Below are positions 25,164 to 34,651 of a stretch of 34,773 bases of DNA, piece after piece; position 1 is the first letter of the stretch; every line of letters begins with the position of its first letter. The notes under the pieces are model-generated. The model was not told the origin of the DNA and did not search any database. It worked only from the letters and a program-made list of their open reading frames with translations. A program made the position numbers and the translations under genes. The DNA is from CAYOXX01 sp964408025 (GTDB lineage: Bacteria; Acidobacteriota; DATKUA01), in NCBI GenBank assembly GCA_964408025.1, contig CAYOXX010000027.1, positions 1-34,773 on the forward strand, in the 5' to 3' direction.

Positions 25164-26312
25164 TTACCGGCACTCCAGCAGTTCCATAATCCGCTCAACC
25201 GGCAGCGCTTCGGCGGCGTGGCCGCGGTAGCCGGTCACTCCGGTGGCGGTGAAGAGGCTGTCGATGATTGCCTCCTCGGTCGCTTCCACGGCCGCCAGGA
25301 AAAGCGGCGAGGTGCGAGCGTTGGCCAGCTGCGGCCGCTCTCTTACCGGCAGGTCGCCCGGCCGCACGCGCAGCCCTGGGTGTGTTGAGAAGGCGAAGGC
25401 GTAGTCGCCGCTGCCGTTGCTGGCGAAGCCGCCTGTGCGCGCCAGGCCGAGGAAGGAGCGCTCGGCGAGCCGCCGCAGGTTGCGGTGGGAGAGCGGCGCG
25501 TCGGTGGCGACGACGATGATGATCGAGCCGCCCGAGTCGCGTTCGAGCTGCTCGCGGTAAGGATAGCTACCCAGCAGGCGCCCGACGGGGAGGCCGCCGA
25601 TGGTGAGGTCGCCGCCGAAGTTGGTCTGCACCAGGACGCCGACCGTCCAGCCGTCGAGCTCGCCGGGGAGGCGGCGCGAGGCGGTGCCGATGCCCCCCTT
25701 GAAGCCGAAGCAGACGGTGCCGGTCCCGGCGCCGACGGTGCCGCAGGCCACCGATCCACCGCGGGCTGACTCGATGGCGGCACGCACGTGCCCGGCGCCC
25801 AGCGGGCGGCTGCGGATGTCGTTGAGGCGCCCGTCGTTGGTCTCGCCGACCACGGGGTTGATCGAGCGCACCTCCTCCATGCCCTCCAGCGCGAGCATGT
25901 AGGAGATGAGGCCGTCGGCGACGCGGGGGACGCTGAGGGTGCTGGTGAGCAGGATCGGGGTCTCGATCTCACCCAGCTCGTTGACCTGCGTCGAGCCAGC
26001 CAGCTTGCCGAAGCCGTTGCCGACCGCAATGGCAGCGGGGACCTTCTCGAGGTAGAGGTTGCCGCCGTGGGGAAGGACGGCGGTGATGCCGGTGCGGACG
26101 TCTTCCCCCTCGATCAGTGTCAGGTGGCCCACCGCCACCCCCTCGACGTCGGTGATGGCGTTGAGCGGCCCAGTTGGCAGGTAGCCGAACTCGAGGCCCA
26201 GTTCCCGCGCCCGGCCCCGGGATTCGGGCCGATCCTGCGGGCCGGCGGCCAGAGCCGCTGAGAAAACCAGCAGGCAGCAGAACGAAGCTGTCAGTAATCT
26301 TGAAGGTTGCAT
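25164..26312 (-). CDS. P1 family (DmpA-type) self-processing aminopeptidase, exported
   Basis: A 382-residue member of the N-terminal-nucleophile family S58 (DmpA, BapA), which releases N-terminal D-, beta- or L-amino acids from short peptides. Residues 1-23 are a signal peptide, so it acts outside the cytoplasm. The precursor is expected to cut itself before the serine in SGGSIIIVVATDAPL (Gly262-Ser263), giving a nucleophile at the start of the smaller chain. Other family features are TDVEGVAVGH, NGFGKLAGSTQVNELGEIETPILLT and VVGETNDG. GGAGGT lies about 7 nt before the ATG at 26312. It is 32 bases downstream of the TPR/FGE gene and probably shares its transcript. A role in degrading wall-derived or dietary peptides is only a guess. 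Confidence 0.92.
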   Translation of the reverse strand: MQPSRLLTASFCCLLVFSAALAAGPQDRPESRGRARELGLEFGYLPTGPLNAITDVEGVAVGHLTLIEGEDVRTGITAVLPHGGNLYLEKVPAAIAVGNGFGKLAGSTQVNELGEIETPILLTSTLSVPRVADGLISYMLALEGMEEVRSINPVVGETNDGRLNDIRSRPLGAGHVRAAIESARGGSVACGTVGAGTGTVCFGFKGGIGTASRRLPGELDGWTVGVLVQTNFGGDLTIGGLPVGRLLGSYPYREQLERDSGGSIIIVVATDAPLSHRNLRRLAERSFLGLARTGGFASNGSGDYAFAFSTHPGLRVRPGDLPVRERPQLANARTSPLFLAAVEATEEAIIDSLFTATGVTGYRGHAAEALPVERIMELLECR

Positions 26313-26344
26313 CGCAATACCTCCCCTGAATTCGCAGAGCGTGT

Positions 26345-28186
26345 TTATCGCTCGTCGTCGCCCGACGGACTAATGTCGGCGGCGCAGCGGAAGCCGACGT
26401 AGGGGCTGCGCGCGCCCGGCGAGAGGCCGCCGCGGCGGGCGACCTGGAGGCCGTCGGCGTCGCTGCGCCAGTGCCCCCCGCGGTAGGAGCGGAGCGCGCC
26501 GGTGGGCGGGCCCTGGGGGTTCTCACGCAGGCCGGCGGCGATGCTCAGGTCGGGCTCGAACCAGTCGGAGCACCACTCGGCGGCGTTGCCGACGGCGTGC
26601 AGGAGACCGTAACCGTTCGGCTCGGCGGCGTCCATGGCGCGTGGTCCTTCGGAACGGTAGTTGGCTTGCCGCTCATCCGGCGCACGGTCGCCCCACGGAT
26701 AGCGCGAACCGTGGCGCCCGCCGCGCGCCGCCCGCTCCCACTCGGCTTCGGTCGGCAGCCGCTTGCCGACCCAGGCTGCGTAGGCTACGGCGTCCTCCCA
26801 GCTTACGTTGACGACCGGCAGGTCGGCCGTCCCCGCCGGAAAAGCCTTTTCGGCCTCGACCCAGTTGAAGCGCGTAGTAACACCCGCGCCGGGGACCTGG
26901 TCGGCGCGCGGCACGCGCCAGCCGGTGGCGAGGAGGAAGACGCGGTAGTCGGCGTTGCTGACCTCGGTCCGGTCGATGGCGAAGGGGTCGATAAGGACCT
27001 CGGCGGAGAACCCCTCGTCGCCGTCGGGCGGCCGGTAGCCGCCATAGAGAAAGCGGCCCCCGGGGACGGCGGCCATCTGGGCGGGGTCGATGCTTCCGGG
27101 TAGCTGGTTGGGGCGGCGCTCGATGCCGAGGACGCGTTCGCTCTCCAGTATCAGCTCCATCGACTCGGCCAGGGCTGCGGGGTCGCCTCGGCCCTCGACG
27201 AGGTGGCCGATGCGGTAGCGGAGCAGGTTCGAGACGGCCCGCCGGTGCAGGCCCTGGTGGAAGTCGGCTTTGCCGAGGAAGAAGAGGACGTCGCGGTAGC
27301 CCGGCCGCAGGCGGTGGGCGCGCCGCAGCGCAGCCGACGCCCTCGGGTAGCGCTCCTGGGCCAGCAGCACGCCGCCCATGTAGTAGTGAGGCTCCGGGTT
27401 GCGGGGGTCGTCGCGCGCCGCGCGGCGGAGGTGGCCGAGGGCGTCGTCGTACTCGGACTGGTGATAGAGGCTCTTGCCGAGGGCGAGCCGGTAGGCGGTG
27501 CGGTCGGGGTCGAGGCGGACCGCCTTGCGCAGGAAGTAGGTAGCCTCGGCGTACTGGCTCGTTTGGTAGTAGAGGAGCCCCAGTTCGTAGTTCAGTTCCG
27601 GCTCATCCGGCCTCAGCATGTAGGCGCGGCGCAGTGTGGCGATCGCCCGCCCGGACTCGCCCGCGCGCAGGGCGTAGAGGCGCCCTAGCTGCAGCAGGGC
27701 CGCGTAGTCGCCGGGGCGGATCTCGAGGGCGCGCGTCAGGTGCTCCTCCGCCTCCTCGGCTCGACCCGCCCGCGCGGCGATTGTTCCCAGGCCGAGGTGA
27801 GCCGAGTAAGAATTGGGATCGAGCCGCAGGGCGGCGGCGAACTGCTCCCTGGCCGCCTGCTGGCGACCGCGGTTGGAGTACAGCTCGGCCAGCCGGAGCC
27901 TGGCTTCCAGGTAGGAGGGGTCGAGCTCCAGGGCCGCGATCATCTCGTCGACCGCCTCGCGCTGCAGCCCCTCCAGGGCGTAGGCCCGCCCGAGCAGCAG
28001 GTGGGCAGCGGGAGAGCCGGGGAAGAGCCCGGTGAGATACCTGCCGAGGACCACCAGCGGCCCGCCCTGCTCCTGCCGCGGGGGCGTCGCGGATTCGTCT
28101 TCCCCTTCTCGCTCCTGGGGCGCGGCGAAGGCGGTTCCCAGGACGGCGAGAGCGAGCAGCAGTGATATTAATGATTTCGCGGCCAA
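26345..28186 (-). CDS. Exported TPR array fused to an FGE-sulfatase (SUMF1-like) domain
   Basis: A 613-residue protein. The start is TTG at 28186 with GGGAG about 8 nt upstream; no ATG fits. A signal peptide covers residues 1-22. Residues about 58-330 are TPR repeats (LLLGRAYALEGLQREAVDEMIAALELDP and similar units of 34). Residues about 373-603 are a formylglycine-generating-enzyme-like domain: VPGGRFLYGG, VNVSWEDAVAYAAWVGKRLPTEAEWE, YPWGD, GNAAEWCSDW, YRGGHW and GFRCA. The paired copper-binding cysteines of true FGE are absent (that stretch reads HWRSDADGLQVARR), so sulfatase activation is unlikely; PvdO-type or sulfoxide-synthase-like relatives also lack them. It is the first gene of a unit with the aminopeptidase and is divergent from hppA. 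Confidence 0.88.
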   Translation of the reverse strand: MAAKSLISLLLALAVLGTAFAAPQEREGEDESATPPRQEQGGPLVVLGRYLTGLFPGSPAAHLLLGRAYALEGLQREAVDEMIAALELDPSYLEARLRLAELYSNRGRQQAAREQFAAALRLDPNSYSAHLGLGTIAARAGRAEEAEEHLTRALEIRPGDYAALLQLGRLYALRAGESGRAIATLRRAYMLRPDEPELNYELGLLYYQTSQYAEATYFLRKAVRLDPDRTAYRLALGKSLYHQSEYDDALGHLRRAARDDPRNPEPHYYMGGVLLAQERYPRASAALRRAHRLRPGYRDVLFFLGKADFHQGLHRRAVSNLLRYRIGHLVEGRGDPAALAESMELILESERVLGIERRPNQLPGSIDPAQMAAVPGGRFLYGGYRPPDGDEGFSAEVLIDPFAIDRTEVSNADYRVFLLATGWRVPRADQVPGAGVTTRFNWVEAEKAFPAGTADLPVVNVSWEDAVAYAAWVGKRLPTEAEWERAARGGRHGSRYPWGDRAPDERQANYRSEGPRAMDAAEPNGYGLLHAVGNAAEWCSDWFEPDLSIAAGLRENPQGPPTGALRSYRGGHWRSDADGLQVARRGGLSPGARSPYVGFRCAADISPSGDDER

Positions 28187-28291
28187 GTGCTTCTCCCTTG
28201 CGCGCCACGGATGGCAGCAGCGCGGCGGCGCTTAGGCAATTTTATCAGAGCGGCGGCGAGGGAGCGAGGGGTGGAGGGAGCGAGGAGCGCA

Positions 28292-28320
28292 TTGCCAGGG
28301 CGGCTGCGCCTCGCTATAAT
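28292..28320 (+). promoter_or_regulatory. Promoter of hppA
   Basis: TTGCCA (28292-28297), a 17-nt spacer and a perfect TATAAT (28315-28320). The leader of about 110 nt before hppA contains GC-rich inverted segments (CCCTCGGGAGGG near 28327) but no riboswitch I recognise. Confidence 0.75.
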
Positions 28321-28439
28321 GCACCACCCTCGGGAGGGGGGGCAATCCCTTGTTCCGAAAACGCTTAGCGCAGGTGGCTGAGCCGCTGAGAGGCGTGTTC
28401 CTTCCGCGCCGCGCGCATCGTACTGGAGTATGAACGGCG

Positions 28440-30440
<2,001 letters not shown>

Positions 30441-30532
30441 CCCACAGCGCCGGACCGATTACAAAACCGCATTTCGTTCCCGGAAGAGCAATATCGTAAC
30501 CTACTGATAGGCAACGATTTATAAGAAAATAT

Positions 30533-30561
30533 TTGGCTTTCGAGCCTTCCCCTGCTATAAT
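30533..30561 (+). promoter_or_regulatory. Promoter of the SAM methyltransferase gene
   Basis: TTGGCT (30533-30538), a 17-nt spacer and a perfect TATAAT (30556-30561). Initiation near 30568 rules out a longer in-frame start at 30533 and supports GTG 30596. Confidence 0.75.
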
Positions 30562-30595
30562 TTACGATTGCGTATCGAATCGATCGGAGCGGGCA

Positions 30596-31360
30596 GTGAG
30601 CGATCTGTTCTACGACGAGTTCGCCGACTACTACGACGAAATGATCAACTGGGAATCCCGCCTGAAATTCGAGGGGAAGCACTTCAAGAAGCTGTTCGGC
30701 CGCCACGGAGTCAAGCGCGTCCTGGACGCCGGCTGCGGCACGGGCAAGCACAGCATCCTCTTCGCCGGGCTCGGCTTACAGGTGGTCGGCATCGACGCCA
30801 GCGAACCGATGCTGGAGCAGGCGAAGCGGAACGCCGAGGAGGAGGGCGCGAAGGGGATCAGGTTCGCGGTCGGGAACTTCGCGGAGCTGACCAGGACGAT
30901 CAGGGGCAGGTTCGACGCGGTCGTCTGCCTCGGCAATTCGCTGCCCCACCTGATCGCCGATGCCGATGTGGTGCAGACGCTGCGCGAGTTCTACGCGCTG
31001 CTGCGCAAGGGCGGCCTGCTGGTGCTCCAGGGGGTACACTTCGACCACTACCTCGACAGCGCCGAGTCCGCCGTCGCCGTCACCGATGGGGTGCGCGACG
31101 GCAGACCGATCACGTTCAGGAGGCATTACGAATTCAAGGGCACAAAGGTGATCTTCCACGTCTCGGTATTCGACCGTTACCGTCGCGAGTTGCTGGAGAA
31201 CTACAACTCGCCGCTCAACCCGATCCGCCGCGAGCTGCTCGAGACTTTCCTCGAGAAGGTCGGCTTCACCGACATCCAGTTCTATAAAAACATCGCCCTG
31301 CGGCCGCTGACCGCCGCGTCCAAGAACCTCGCCTGCCTCGCCCGCAAGCCCGAGGTGTAA
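30596..31360 (+). CDS. Class I SAM-dependent methyltransferase
   Basis: A 254-residue cytoplasmic methyltransferase. The GTG at 30596 has GGAG six bases upstream and lies after the predicted transcription start, so it is preferred to a longer frame opening at 30533. The Rossmann core begins with motif I VLDAGCGTG at residues 42-50, then VVGIDASEPMLEQAKRNAE (acidic end of the second strand, binding the ribose of SAM), FDAVVCLGNSLPHL (motif post-II/IV) and LLRKGGLLVLQ. These place it in the broad methyltransferase 11/25 superfamily, near enzymes acting on small molecules such as glycine. The substrate cannot be read. Its end is 45 bases from the convergent MBL-fold gene. Confidence 0.88.
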   Translation: MSDLFYDEFADYYDEMINWESRLKFEGKHFKKLFGRHGVKRVLDAGCGTGKHSILFAGLGLQVVGIDASEPMLEQAKRNAEEEGAKGIRFAVGNFAELTRTIRGRFDAVVCLGNSLPHLIADADVVQTLREFYALLRKGGLLVLQGVHFDHYLDSAESAVAVTDGVRDGRPITFRRHYEFKGTKVIFHVSVFDRYRRELLENYNSPLNPIRRELLETFLEKVGFTDIQFYKNIALRPLTAASKNLACLARKPEV

Positions 31361-31405
31361 TCATACCGGCGCGCGATAAGGCCACTCACGTGAATGCGGG
31401 CATCA

Positions 31406-32884
31406 CTACTGCGGCGTGAACCAAGTCCGCGTGCTGGCGGTGAAGGAACCCGAGCCGGCGTAGACGTCCACCCAGATTGTATAGCCGGAGGTGGCATTGC
31501 CGATGTAGTGGTCTATGTTGCACGATCCGTCTGCGCCGGTACTTCCGTATTTGGTCGTTTCGGTGGTCTTGTAGTATGCAACTGTCCTGACCGAGGCTCC
31601 CGCAACCGGTTCGCCCTCCAGATCGGTGACGGTTACGCTGATCCTGACGTAGCTGTATTTCGGCGGGTACTGTGGAAAGGCAGTAGCTGTAACGGCTATG
31701 CCCTGTGCCATATTGAGAGAGACAGTAGACATAGTAGTGCCGGATATACCAAAGGGATCCAAGACGCTGAGGAATACAGTGTAGTCGCCGTAGCTCGCGT
31801 AAGTGTGGGTGGGCAGTGCCAATCCCTTGCCGCTGAGTGTCGTTTCGTCGCCGAAGTTCCAGAAGTAGTGCTGGATGCTGCTCTCGTCGCTGCTGGCCGA
31901 GGCGTCGAAGCTGACGGTCCTGCCGTTGGCCCCGTAGGTGAAGGCGGCCACCGGCGGCCTGTTCTCGCTTGGGATGAACTCGTCCTTGCGCCGCGCGCTG
32001 CCGTTGATCCAGTAATTCTTCCCCGCCTTGACGACTATCACTATGTGCCCGAGCACTCTGCCGTATGGCTCGTCGCCACCGCCGGTTTGCATAACGTCGC
32101 AGCCGGCTCCGCGGAGCCGTTCGAGAACCTCCGGGTCTGGGTGGCCGTAGTTATTTTTTCCGACCGAGACGACCGCCGCCTCGGGGCGCAGCGTGGCGAG
32201 GAAGCAGCAGTTTGTGGAGGACGCGCTGCCGTGGTGGTTTACCCGCAGCACGTCGACGTCGCCGACCAGCGGGGCGATGAAGCCCTCGACATCGGCATGG
32301 TCGGGGCCGCCGCCCCCAATGTCGCCGCCGATAAAGTACTGGAAGTCTGCGAACTCGAGCAGCAGGCAGACCGACCTGTCGTTCCTGTTTTCAACCTTCT
32401 TAGTGTTGTCCACAGTGCGGCCGTCGACGCAGACGCACGTGGCCCTTGCCCCGTCGCCCAGGTTGATCACCTCTCCAGGCTGGATCGCCCTGCGGGAGCC
32501 GACGTAGTCGGAGACCGCGTCGACGTAGTCGCTATAGGTATTGGAGGTGTGGGTCGAGCCGTTGTCGAGCACCTGCCCGACGTCGAACCCGGCGGCCAGG
32601 ACTTCGTCGAAGCCGCCGATGTGGTCGGCGTGCATGTGGGTGGCGATCATGTAGTCGAGGGAGGCGACGCCGTGGGCGTTGAGATAAGGGACGACGACGT
32701 TTCTGCCTACGGTGTTGTCGCCGCCGTCGATGAGGATCGTCCTGCCTTTGGGGCCGATTATCAGTGTGCTGTCGCCCTGGCCGACGTCTATGTGGTGGAT
32801 CTCGAGGTTCTGGCCGAGGCAAACGGTTGACAGGGAACAAAGCAGGGATAGCGCGAGCAGCGGGGCCCGCCGCGTAGTGATCAT
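31406..32884 (-). CDS. Secreted ComEC-like metallo-beta-lactamase-fold protein with PKD domain
   Basis: A 492-residue exported protein with a signal peptide at 1-24. Residues about 26-285 are the metallo-beta-lactamase domain found at the C-terminus of ComEC/Rec2: IHHIDVGQGDSTLI, TILIDGGD, H83-M-H85-A-D87-H88 for zinc binding, FIGGDIGGGG and VNHHGSASSTN. In related proteins this domain is a nuclease or phosphodiesterase. A PKD domain follows (about 305-395, VSFDASASS and FWNFGDE), then a bacterial Ig-like domain (VTDLEGEPVAGASVRTVAYYK). There is no ComEC membrane channel, so this is a free, secreted enzyme; a role in extracellular DNA or nucleotide breakdown is inferred. Its promoter is at 32979-33007. 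GGGAAAG precedes the ATG at 32884 closely. Confidence 0.9.
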   Translation of the reverse strand: MITTRRAPLLALSLLCSLSTVCLGQNLEIHHIDVGQGDSTLIIGPKGRTILIDGGDNTVGRNVVVPYLNAHGVASLDYMIATHMHADHIGGFDEVLAAGFDVGQVLDNGSTHTSNTYSDYVDAVSDYVGSRRAIQPGEVINLGDGARATCVCVDGRTVDNTKKVENRNDRSVCLLLEFADFQYFIGGDIGGGGPDHADVEGFIAPLVGDVDVLRVNHHGSASSTNCCFLATLRPEAAVVSVGKNNYGHPDPEVLERLRGAGCDVMQTGGGDEPYGRVLGHIVIVVKAGKNYWINGSARRKDEFIPSENRPPVAAFTYGANGRTVSFDASASSDESSIQHYFWNFGDETTLSGKGLALPTHTYASYGDYTVFLSVLDPFGISGTTMSTVSLNMAQGIAVTATAFPQYPPKYSYVRISVTVTDLEGEPVAGASVRTVAYYKTTETTKYGSTGADGSCNIDHYIGNATSGYTIWVDVYAGSGSFTASTRTWFTPQ

Positions 32885-32978
32885 CTTTCCCGACCTCCGG
32901 GTGGGGTTTCTTCCTTATGTAACCCCAAGTTCCCGGAAATCGGCACGGATCGGCTGCGGGGGTTGTCCCGGCGCTGTA

Positions 32979-33007
32979 ATTCTACGGTGCCCGCAGCGCT
33001 TGTGCAA
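32979..33007 (-). promoter_or_regulatory. Promoter of the secreted MBL-fold gene
   Basis: On the minus strand TTGCAC (33002-33007), a 17-nt spacer and TAGAAT (32979-32984). The leader before the ATG at 32884 is about 88 nt. Confidence 0.65.
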
Positions 33008-33060
33008 ATGCGATCCGCCCGCGTGCGGGCCGAAGGGAGGAGCCGGATCTCGAGAAAACT

Positions 33061-33498
33061 CTACGGTAGCTTGGAAGCCACCAGGGCCTGGACCTGCTTG
33101 CCGTCGACGCGACCGCGGTGGCTGGCCATGATCGTCTTCATCACGTTGCCGAGGTCGCGCCTGCCGGTGGCGCCCACCTCGGCTATCGCCTCGTCGACCA
33201 CCTTCTCCAGCTCCTCGGGGCTGAGGGCCCGCGGCAGGTAGCCGCGCAGAACCTCCGCCTCGGTTTCCTCCTTCGCGGCCGAATCGTCGCGACCGCCCTC
33301 GCGGAAGGCCGCGGAGGCCTCCTCGCGCTTTTTGACAGCCTTATGCAGCGCGGCGAGGATGTCGCCCTCCTCGAGGTCGTCGCCCTTGGCGATCTGCAGG
33401 TTCTTCAGCTCCGAGAGCGTCATGCGCAGGACGCCGAGGCGGACCTTGTCGCCGGCCTTCATGGCGGCTTTAACATCCTCTTGAATCTTCTCTATCAT
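33061..33498 (-). CDS. yqeY: GatB/YqeY domain protein
   Basis: A 145-residue cytoplasmic protein of normal length for the YqeY family, which shares the helical tail domain of the tRNA amidotransferase subunit GatB. Typical features are MIEKIQEDVKAAMKAGDKVRLGVLRMTLSELKN at the start, KREEASAAFREGGR, then EVLRGYLPRALSPEEL and the C-terminal GKVMKTIMA-like segment (here GNVMKTIMASHRGRVDGKQV). YqeY's exact role is unsettled; a link to tRNA or translation is assumed from the shared domain. The ATG at 33498 has GGAGG about 7 nt upstream and is preferred to a longer frame. A TAGAAT (33516-33521, minus) directly upstream may be its -10 box, with only a weak -35 match. Confidence 0.93.
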   Translation of the reverse strand: MIEKIQEDVKAAMKAGDKVRLGVLRMTLSELKNLQIAKGDDLEEGDILAALHKAVKKREEASAAFREGGRDDSAAKEETEAEVLRGYLPRALSPEELEKVVDEAIAEVGATGRRDLGNVMKTIMASHRGRVDGKQVQALVASKLP

Positions 33499-33557
33499 CG
33501 CTTTCCTCCGCGCGCATTCTAGCGTGTGGAGACGCAACGCGCCAGCGCAGTACATGC

Positions 33558-33587
33558 GCCGGCCGCGGCGTTGGGGCCGCGGCCGGC
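33558..33587. terminator. Perfect 12-bp GC hairpin after the arsR unit
   Basis: GCCGGCCGCGGC (33558-33569) and GCCGCGGCCGGC (33576-33587) pair perfectly around a six-base loop. It lies between the end of the arsR/microprotein unit and the yqeY gene, all on the minus strand, so it would end the arsR transcript. It lacks a U-tract on either strand, so classical intrinsic termination is uncertain. Confidence 0.55.
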
Positions 33588-33613
33588 AGGGCAGTTTAAC
33601 GTCATGCCCGGGA

Positions 33614-33670
33614 CTAACCTCGGCAGCCCTCGGCGCAGTGAGCGGTCCGAGGAATCGCGAACCTCTTCAT
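33614..33670 (-). CDS. Possible 18-residue microprotein downstream of arsR
   Basis: Immediately after arsR an ATG at 33670 has a perfect GGAGG ribosome site (33677-33681) six bases upstream. The frame encodes only MKRFAIPRTAHCAEGCRG before TAG. It contains an H-C-x3-C cluster that could bind metal. The ribosome site is better than that of arsR itself, which argues that something is translated here. Alternatives are that this is the broken start of a lost ars-operon gene, or a leader peptide. No family can be assigned at this length. It lies between two hairpins (33688-33706 and 33558-33587) on the arsR transcript. Confidence 0.4.
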   Translation of the reverse strand: MKRFAIPRTAHCAEGCRG

Positions 33671-33687
33671 TTGCTTCCTCCTCTGTC

Positions 33688-33706
33688 GGCCCCGGCAGAC
33701 GGGGCC
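33688..33706 (-). promoter_or_regulatory. Hairpin just before the microprotein ribosome site
   Basis: GGCCCCG (33688-33694) pairs with CGGGGCC (33700-33706) around a five-base loop. On the arsR transcript it falls between the arsR stop and the GGAGG of the microprotein, so it could dampen read-through or protect the RNA end. Confidence 0.45.
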
Positions 33707-33734
33707 AGTTGTCCGATTGCGACGACGGCCCGGG

Positions 33735-34064
33735 TCAGCTCTCCGGTAGCGCCCGGCGCAGCAGCCCGCCGAGTTCACGGACCGCAGCGTCGTTGCGGCG
33801 GTAGTAGGTCCACTTGCCAAGCTTGTGGGCCTTCACCAGGCCGGCGCGCCGCAGCAGCTCCATGTGGTGAGAGACGGTGCTCTGGGCCAGCCCGGTCAGC
33901 TTCTCGACGTCGCAGCTGCACATTCCGTCGGCATCTGCACTCACCTGCTCGCAACTGCAGCAGCCGGTTCTGCACAGGGCCCTCATGATACGCAGTCGGT
34001 TCTCGTCGGCCAGGGCCTTGAGCGCCTCGACCAGCCGGGTTTCTTCTAGAGACTCGTCCGTCAT
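33735..34064 (-). CDS. arsR: ArsR/SmtB family metal-responsive repressor
   Basis: A 109-residue winged-helix repressor of the ArsR/SmtB family; these release DNA when they bind As(III) or metal ions. The recognition region reads LTGLAQSTVSHHMELLRRAGLVKAHKLGKWTYYRR, matching the family's alpha-5 helix and wing. The metal-binding CxC of ArsR (ELCVCDL in classical members) appears as MC49-S-C51-D. There is an extra cluster, C31 and C35-C-S-C38, in a preceding insertion, which is unusual. The gene has its own consensus promoter with an inverted repeat placed to block it, so self-repression is very likely. No arsenic pump, reductase or methylase lies next to it; the neighbour downstream is only a putative microprotein. 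The ribosome site (GAGCGACG) is weak. Confidence 0.92.
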   Translation of the reverse strand: MTDESLEETRLVEALKALADENRLRIMRALCRTGCCSCEQVSADADGMCSCDVEKLTGLAQSTVSHHMELLRRAGLVKAHKLGKWTYYRRNDAAVRELGGLLRRALPES

Positions 34065-34073
34065 CGTCGCTCA

Positions 34074-34103
34074 TACATCGATAAATCCAGATCTATCGAT
34101 GTA
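34074..34103. promoter_or_regulatory. ArsR operator, 10-bp inverted repeat
   Basis: TACATCGATA (34074-34083) and TATCGATGTA (34094-34103) are perfect inverted copies with a 10-base spacer. The repeat begins right next to the -10 box (34104-34109), covers the transcription start and ends 10 bases before the arsR ATG. Position and ATCGAT core fit an ArsR/SmtB operator. Confidence 0.8.
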
Positions 34104-34132
34104 AGTATAGACTCAGACTCTCAGGATGTCAA
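34104..34132 (-). promoter_or_regulatory. arsR promoter
   Basis: On the minus strand a perfect TTGACA (34127-34132), an exact 17-nt spacer and TATACT (34104-34109). This is the closest match to the sigma70 consensus in the window, as expected for a promoter held down by a repressor. Confidence 0.85.
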
Positions 34133-34156
34133 GGGGGTCTCGAACGAGTCCGATCC

Positions 34157-34579
34157 CTATGGCCTCTGGACTAGGCGACCGTTCTCCAGGATGATGTCTT
34201 CGGCGTAGCTGCTCACGCGCCCCTCGACTTGAGGTTCCGGGCCGGGTTGGCCGTCGGCGCCGTAGGAGATGATCCTGTACCCCGACGAATCGGTAACCTC
34301 GTAGACCAGTGGATTCTCCCAGCCGTCGAGTGTGTCCAGCGTCATGTCGCCGTACCCCTCCTTTTCAAGGACAAGGATCAGCTCATCGATGTCGGCCGCT
34401 TCAGGAGGCACATTGAATTCGGAAATGTAAATCTCGATACAGGTGCCGAGGTTTCTGACCGCCACCATCGACTGCAACTGGCGCGCCCGATCCATCATCA
34501 GGTCGCCCCCGCCGCAGCCACTATATACGGGCAGAAAAAGAACTAAGGACGCCAAGATCAAGCTACCGGCCGATCTCAT
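34157..34579 (-). CDS. Lipoprotein with GspG-like (type II secretion pseudopilin) C-terminal domain
   Basis: A 140-residue protein with a lipoprotein signal ending VYSGC (Cys22). AGGA lies about 8 nt before the ATG at 34579. The mature part follows the soluble domain of the major pseudopilin GspG: a helix (RARQLQSMVAVRNLGTCIEIYISEF), then LDGWENPLVYE, YRIISYGADGQPG and a final DIILENG. In GspG this portion follows a prepilin leader and hydrophobic helix; here a lipid anchor replaces them, so it cannot enter a pilus in the usual way. Many lineages have such GspG-like orphans of unknown role. No other secretion genes are nearby. It may read toward arsR, but arsR has its own promoter. Confidence 0.78.
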   Translation of the reverse strand: MRSAGSLILASLVLFLPVYSGCGGGDLMMDRARQLQSMVAVRNLGTCIEIYISEFNVPPEAADIDELILVLEKEGYGDMTLDTLDGWENPLVYEVTDSSGYRIISYGADGQPGPEPQVEGRVSSYAEDIILENGRLVQRP

Positions 34580-34607
34580 GAGCTATTCCTTTCTCGTATG
34601 TAAAATA

Positions 34608-34637
34608 ATTGTAGCAGTTTGCCGGGACTCGTGGAAA
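34608..34637 (-). promoter_or_regulatory. Possible promoter of the GspG-like lipoprotein gene
   Basis: On the minus strand TTTCCA (34632-34637), an 18-nt spacer and TACAAT (34608-34613), about 30 bases before the ATG. The -35 match is weak. Confidence 0.35.
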
Positions 34638-34651
34638 GGGATGCCCACTCC

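Noticed and set aside
26345..28186. FGE domain as a true formylglycine-generating sulfatase activator
   Set aside because: The catalytic cysteine pair is missing, the protein is exported, and no sulfatase gene lies nearby.
31394..32830. Long plus-strand open frame (478 codons) opposite the MBL-fold gene
   Set aside because: It mirrors the codon bias of the real gene on the other strand, has no ribosome site or family motifs, and the minus-strand protein is clearly recognised.
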